Source of the DNA: JBBRBB01 sp038206235
GTDB lineage: Bacteria; Bacteroidota; Bacteroidia; Chitinophagales; Chitinophagaceae
Length of the DNA stretch: 64,000 bases
Reading direction: 5' to 3'
Assembly: GCA_038206235.1 (NCBI GenBank)
Contig: JBBRBB010000007.1
Coordinates: forward strand, 1 to 64,000
Shown here: positions 60,020 to 64,000 of the stretch, in pieces
Numbering within the stretch: the first letter of the stretch is position 1
How the letters are laid out: each line of letters begins with the position of its first letter
The notes under the pieces: generated by a model
The model's database searches: none
What the model saw: the letters and a program-made list of their open reading frames with translations, nothing else
What the model was told of the DNA's origin: nothing
Translations under genes and position numbers: made by a program

Positions 60020-61195
60020 GTGGATGACTTCTCTTACATTCTCAATGAACTCGGCGAAGAGCGTGAAAATTATTTTAATGCAATCGCCCCGCCCATTATT
60101 CAAACCAGCAACTTTAAAATTGAAACTGTTAGTGAGTTAAGAAAAAGTTTTGAAGATGAATTTGCTACATGTCTTTACAGTCGCGGCAGAAACCCAACAG
60201 TTGATATACTAAGAAAAAAATTAGCAGCATTAGATGAGGCTGAAGATTGTTTGGTATTTAACAGCGGCGCTGCGGCAATTTTTGCTTCTGTATTTGCTAA
60301 TGTAAAAAGCGGCGACCACGTTGTAAGTGTAAAGCAGCCCTATACATGGACAAAAAAAATGTTTGATGAAATATTGCCCCGCTTTAATGTAACAACAACC
60401 TATATTGATGGAACCTCAACAGAAAATTTTGTAAAAGCAAAAAAAGAAAATACCACTTTATTTTACTTAGAAAGCCCCAATAGCTGGACTTACGAGCTTC
60501 AGGACTTGCAGGCTGTTTCGCAATTAGCAAAACGGCATAACATTCTTACTGTTTGCGATAATAGCTATTGCTCTCCCATTTATCAAAAACCCATCCGGTA
60601 TGGCATTGATATATCCGTGCAAACAGCAACAAAATATATTGGCGGGCATAGTGATACCATTGCAGGTGTTTTGTGCAGCAGTACAAAAATAATTCAGCGC
60701 ATTTTCAATAGTGAATTCATGACTATCGGCAGCGGCATTCAGCCTTTTAATGCATGGTTGCTGATACGCGGACTGCGAACTTTACCCATACGATTAGAAC
60801 GAATCACTCAAACAACAGATAAAATAATTTCATACCTAAAACAGTGCTCAAGAATAGAAAAAACTATTTTCCCTTTTGACGAAACTTTTCCGCAATACAA
60901 TCTTGCAAAACAGCAAATGAAAGGTGCATGCGGCTTACTCACCTTTGTGCTAAAAACAAAACACATTGATACCATAGAAACATTTTGCAATTCCCTTCAG
61001 CACATTTTAATGGCGGTAAGCTGGGGCGGGCATGAATCCCTTATTCTTCCCAAATGCGCGGGAATTAAAAAAGAAGACTTTAATGTTGACAACGAAGAAC
61101 ACAGAATGCTGCGGTTATATGCCGGATTAGAAGATGCCGAATATCTGATTAAAGATTTAGCTCAGGCTTTCACAACAATTGAATCTTTGGAATAA
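60020..61195 (+). CDS. PLP-dependent Cys/Met metabolism enzyme (cystathionine gamma-synthase/lyase type)
   Basis: The 391-residue enzyme has the fold type I signature of the trans-sulfuration family: APPIIQTSNFKIETVSELRK, CLYSRGRNPTVDILRKKLAA (with the YSRxxNPT motif), CLVFNSGAAAIFASVFANV, NILTVCDNSYCSPIYQKPIR and QTATKYIGGHSD with the PLP-binding Lys. It may act as cystathionine gamma-synthase, gamma-lyase or a related enzyme; sequence alone does not decide. The frame starts with GTG at 60020; no ATG lies in a suitable place. No neighbour in sulfur metabolism. Confidence 0.9.
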   Translation: MDDFSYILNELGEERENYFNAIAPPIIQTSNFKIETVSELRKSFEDEFATCLYSRGRNPTVDILRKKLAALDEAEDCLVFNSGAAAIFASVFANVKSGDHVVSVKQPYTWTKKMFDEILPRFNVTTTYIDGTSTENFVKAKKENTTLFYLESPNSWTYELQDLQAVSQLAKRHNILTVCDNSYCSPIYQKPIRYGIDISVQTATKYIGGHSDTIAGVLCSSTKIIQRIFNSEFMTIGSGIQPFNAWLLIRGLRTLPIRLERITQTTDKIISYLKQCSRIEKTIFPFDETFPQYNLAKQQMKGACGLLTFVLKTKHIDTIETFCNSLQHILMAVSWGGHESLILPKCAGIKKEDFNVDNEEHRMLRLYAGLEDAEYLIKDLAQAFTTIESLE

Positions 61196-61263
61196 CATTA
61201 ACCTATTAAACACGAAGCTTTCCGTTTATCGAATTTTTAAAATGGGTAAAAAGCTCTTTCGCT

Positions 61264-61271
61264 TATTTTTG
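61264..61271 (+). promoter_or_regulatory. Putative -7 box before the TolC gene
   Basis: TATTTTTG matches TAnnTTTG, 8 bases before the ATG at 61280, so the leader would be very short. The -33 region is T-rich without a clear TTTG. Confidence 0.35.
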
Positions 61272-61279
61272 CGCCCACC

Positions 61280-62704
61280 ATGAAAATTTTCTTCTCCATA
61301 TTTCTCTGCATATTTTCTATTAGCCTGCGTGCCCAGGAACAATGGGATTTAAGACAATGCGTAGAATATGCTATGCAAAATAATATTTCTGTAAAGCAGG
61401 CCGATGTGCAGGCGAGAATAGCAGCGCTGCAGGTAAAGCTGGCGCAGCTTAGTAAAATACCTACGGCTAATTTCACTACAGACGCAGGCTTGCAATTCGG
61501 TCGGTCTATTGACCCTACCAGCAACCAGTTTACCACCTCTAAATTATTCTATAACAGTTATGGATTGCAGGGTGGCGCAGAGCTTTATAATTTCGGAAGA
61601 TTAAAAAATGCAACCCGGGGTGCACAATTCAACGCAGAAGCGGCTTTGGCTGATGTTGCAAAAGCGGCGAATGATGTTGCATTAAGTGTTGCAACTTATT
61701 ATTTGCAGGTGCTTGCCGCAAACGAGCAAATTGAAATAAGCAACGTACAGATAGCGCAAACAAGAGAGCAATATAATGTTACAAAGAAAAAAACAGATGC
61801 AGGAGCATTGCCTGAATTAAATCTTGCCGAGCTGGAAGCGCAGCTTTCAACCGATAGTGTGAATTTAGTTACAGCAAAACTATCTTATGAGCAAAATATT
61901 TTATCGCTGAAAGCTTTACTTAACATTGATGCAGGCACGCCATTCGATGTAACAAAACCGCCGGTAGAATTAATACCATTGGAGCCACTGGCAGAACTGG
62001 AGCCGGAAATGGTTTATCAGTTAGCTATTACAAGTCAGCCGTTGCAAAGGGCAACAGCACTAAGAATAAAAGGGGCTGAAAAATATATTTTATCAAACAA
62101 AGCTGCAATGCTTCCTTCTTTAACAGGCTCTTATTTTTTAGGTTCCACATATAATAACCAGGCTTTGGGGCTTCTTGGCACCACAACGTTTACAGCGCCT
62201 ATCGGTACCGTAGAAATCAATGGAACTAAGTATGAGGTTTTTTCCAATGAACCTTTTACGCAACCTGTCTATGGCAAAACAAGATACCCGAAGCAGATTA
62301 GTCAAAATTTCAGTCAGTCTGTGGGTATCAACCTTAACATTCCCATTTTCAATAATGGCAATGCAAGGCTTGCATGGCAGCGCTCTAAACTTGATTTGGA
62401 AAGTTTAGAATTGCAGCAGGCACAAAACGATCAAACACTAAAGACCAATATTTATATGGCATATACAAGCGCTCTTGCTGCCATGAAAAAATATTATCTG
62501 GGCGAAACCACAGTTGCGGCTGCGCAAAAAGCTTATGACTTTGCAAGCAAACGCTATGAAGTTGGATTATTGTCAACCATTGATTTGTTGATTACGCAAA
62601 ATAAATTGCTTACAGCTAAGCTGCTGCAAGTGGCAAATCAGTATGATTATGTTTTTAAAATGAAGGTGCTGGAATTTTATAAAGGGCAGGGGATAAAATT
62701 ATAA
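61280..62704 (+). CDS. TolC family outer-membrane efflux protein
   Basis: This 474-residue protein has a signal peptide (IFFSIFLCIFSISLRAQ) and the TolC pattern: WDLRQCVEYAMQNNISVKQA, AALQVKLAQLSKIPTANFTT, two helical hairpins in repeat (NIYMAYTSALAAMKKYYLGE near the end) and ASKRYEVGLLSTIDLLITQN. It forms the outer-membrane channel of a tripartite pump. The adaptor gene starts 69 bases downstream; the inner-membrane pump probably lies beyond the window. Confidence 0.95.
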   Translation: MKIFFSIFLCIFSISLRAQEQWDLRQCVEYAMQNNISVKQADVQARIAALQVKLAQLSKIPTANFTTDAGLQFGRSIDPTSNQFTTSKLFYNSYGLQGGAELYNFGRLKNATRGAQFNAEAALADVAKAANDVALSVATYYLQVLAANEQIEISNVQIAQTREQYNVTKKKTDAGALPELNLAELEAQLSTDSVNLVTAKLSYEQNILSLKALLNIDAGTPFDVTKPPVELIPLEPLAELEPEMVYQLAITSQPLQRATALRIKGAEKYILSNKAAMLPSLTGSYFLGSTYNNQALGLLGTTTFTAPIGTVEINGTKYEVFSNEPFTQPVYGKTRYPKQISQNFSQSVGINLNIPIFNNGNARLAWQRSKLDLESLELQQAQNDQTLKTNIYMAYTSALAAMKKYYLGETTVAAAQKAYDFASKRYEVGLLSTIDLLITQNKLLTAKLLQVANQYDYVFKMKVLEFYKGQGIKL

Positions 62705-62709
62705 AGCCA

Positions 62710-62742
62710 AAGCCCCCTAAATCCCCTCAGGGGACTTGAAGG
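62710..62742. repeat. C-rich palindromic element between TolC and adaptor genes
   Basis: AGCCCCCTAAATCCCCTCAG followed by GGGACTTGAAGG; the core TCCCCT-C-AGGGGA is a perfect 6-bp stem (62722-62734). Member of the C-rich family also seen at 4505, 7400 and inside thyA. Confidence 0.65.
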
Positions 62743-62772
62743 CACCAAAATAACTTGAAAATATTTTGAACT

Positions 62773-64000
62773 ATGAGTAAAAAAATGATTTGGATAATTG
62801 TGAGCTTAGCCGCGGTGATAATACTATTAGTGGTTTTAAGCAAGGCTGGAGTATTGGGTAAAGACGAGGGAACAAAAGTTACCACAGAAAAAGCTGCACT
62901 GCGCAACATTACGGAAACTGTAAATGCCAGCGGAAAAGTTTTTCCTGAAGTAGAAGTAAAAGTAAGCCCTGATATTTCCGGAGAAATTATTGACCTGCTT
63001 GTGCAGGAAGGCGACACCGTGAAAAAAGGCCAGGTGCTTGCAAGAATTTATGCTGATATATATGCATCGCAACGCGACCAGGCCGCGGCTACTGTGGCAC
63101 AAAGTGAAGCTCTGGTGGGTAATTCAAAATCACAAATGGGGGCGTTGAAAGCCGGGCTTGACCAGGCGCAGGCAAACTATAACCGGCAGAAAACATTATT
63201 AGATCAAAAAGTAATTTCTGCTTCAGAATTTGAACAGGCGCAGCAGGCTTATCTTTCTGCAAAAGCAAATTATGACGCCGCTTTTGAAGGCATTAAAGCA
63301 AACCAGGCAAATGTACAAGGCGCTATGGCAAGTCTTACCCGGGCAAATAAAGATGTAGGCCGTGCAACGCTTACCGCACCCATGGATGGAGTCGTTAGTT
63401 TGCTTGCAGTAAAAAAAGGCGAAAGAGTTGTGGGCACGGCGCAAATGGCGGGCACAGAAATGATGCGCATTGCAGACCTTGCCAGCATTGAAGTGCAGGT
63501 TGATGTGGGTGAAAATGATATTCCTAAAGTAAAGATTGGAGATACAGCCATTGTTGAAATTGATGCGTACAATAACCGCAAGTTTAAAGCTGTTGTATTT
63601 AGAATTGCAAACCCGGTTACCAATTCACAGGCATCTTCTTTATCATCATCCACAACGGTAACCAATTATCAGGTGCACATACGATTGTTGCCCGATGCGT
63701 ATAAAGATTTAATTGTAAAAGGTCAGCCATTTCCTTTTCGTCCGAATATGACGGCGAGTGCAGATATCGAAACCAAAACAAAGACGAATGTGCTCTCTGT
63801 TCCTTTAAATGCAGTAACTACAAGAGATAAGAGTATGGATGCAAAGCCGGATGAGAAGAATAAAGATAAAAATACAAAAGCCGATAAGAAAGATGATAAA
63901 AAAGATAATAAGGCAACCACTGCAGATACTGATTCAACAAATATATCAGGTGATGATGATTTCGGAATCCAGGAGGTAGCATTTGTTTTACAAAAAGATG
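62773..64000 (+). CDS. RND/ABC efflux periplasmic adaptor (HlyD/MacA-like), cut by window end
   Basis: The frame from ATG 62773 is open to the window edge (409 codons seen). It has one N-terminal membrane helix (MIWIIVSLAAVIILLVVL), a barrel/lipoyl part (VNASGKVFPEVEVKVSPDIS, GEIIDLLVQEGDTVKKGQVL), a helical hairpin (about 100-190), and the second lipoyl half (GRATLTAPMDGVVSLLAVKK). A segment of about 45 residues rich in Lys/Asp (DAKPDEKNKDKNTKADKKDD) follows LSVPLNAVTTR; it is unusual for the family and probably a disordered insert. Works with the TolC protein upstream. No stop codon in the window, so the end is unknown. Confidence 0.92.
   Translation, partial: MSKKMIWIIVSLAAVIILLVVLSKAGVLGKDEGTKVTTEKAALRNITETVNASGKVFPEVEVKVSPDISGEIIDLLVQEGDTVKKGQVLARIYADIYASQRDQAAATVAQSEALVGNSKSQMGALKAGLDQAQANYNRQKTLLDQKVISASEFEQAQQAYLSAKANYDAAFEGIKANQANVQGAMASLTRANKDVGRATLTAPMDGVVSLLAVKKGERVVGTAQMAGTEMMRIADLASIEVQVDVGENDIPKVKIGDTAIVEIDAYNNRKFKAVVFRIANPVTNSQASSLSSSTTVTNYQVHIRLLPDAYKDLIVKGQPFPFRPNMTASADIETKTKTNVLSVPLNAVTTRDKSMDAKPDEKNKDKNTKADKKDDKKDNKATTADTDSTNISGDDDFGIQEVAFVLQKD

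Noticed and set aside
1..64000. tRNA, rRNA, tmRNA and riboswitches
   Set aside because: No T-arm-like GGTTCGAATCC pattern with a matching acceptor stem and no known riboswitch core was recognised by eye; a covariance-model search would be needed to exclude small RNAs.

Overview
This window looks like chromosomal DNA from a member of the Bacteroidota, most likely a Chitinophagaceae-type bacterium. It is AT-rich. It carries C-terminal sorting domains of the type IX secretion system (T9SS), a TonB-dependent receptor, ECF sigma factors paired with envelope proteins, a split PntAA/PntAB/PntB transhydrogenase, and promoter-like TAnnTTTG boxes in the form used by Bacteroidota. I found no rRNA or tRNA gene, no CRISPR array and no intact mobile element.

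Layout. 0.1-0.9 kb holds remnants of a sugar transporter and an Mrr-type restriction enzyme. 1-8.3 kb is a minus-strand housekeeping run: sucD, pntB, a four-helix-bundle ORF, pntAB, pntAA, a methyltransferase, folA and thyA. 8.7-10.6 kb is an outer-membrane channel with an Rrf2 regulator and matching palindromes. 11.5-16.5 kb holds a secreted M36 protease and a LemA/TPM operon. 16.7-21.2 kb (plus strand) holds a sugar dehydrogenase, nusB, a DUF1573 lipoprotein, yajC, a DUF6934 gene overlapping a 50-residue ORF, and coaE. 21.2-27.3 kb holds a TonB receptor, proline dehydrogenase, a decayed T9SS repeat protein and a toxin-antitoxin pair. 27.5-34.7 kb is carbohydrate-related: a GH13 amylase, an SLC45-like transporter and two tandem lipoproteins resembling glycoside hydrolases. 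34.8-48.3 kb holds a TlpA-like protein, a MATE exporter, then DUF3822, rsmD, bioD, a broken PIN toxin module, 5-formyl-THF cyclo-ligase, lpxK and rnr, followed by small unknown genes, a prenyl synthase, kdsC and a UbiA prenyltransferase. 48.8-56.3 kb holds two ECF sigma / membrane-barrel pairs around a metal ABC uptake operon that lacks its ATPase. 56.3-60 kb is an accessory stretch with an IS630 relic, a frameshifted serine hydrolase, an aminoglycoside adenylyltransferase, an AraC regulator and a truncated FMN reductase. 60-64 kb holds a Cys/Met-metabolism PLP enzyme and the start of a TolC/RND-adaptor operon, cut by the window edge.

The most unusual signal is repeat DNA. Short palindromes and satellites of period 7-10 sit between genes all over the window. 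Some have entered protein-coding genes without breaking them: thyA (15 residues), bioD (about 23) and a SAM methyltransferase (17). Others form the last residues of three neighbouring genes of the transhydrogenase cluster. Accessory genes show the opposite fate. Two toxins, a serine hydrolase, a T9SS protein, an mrr gene and an IS630 transposase carry frameshifts or deletions, while both antitoxins and all core genes are open.

The best candidates for undescribed systems are the two sigma factor / envelope-spanning barrel pairs, the DUF6934 + 50-residue pair, and the tandem hydrolase-like lipoproteins.
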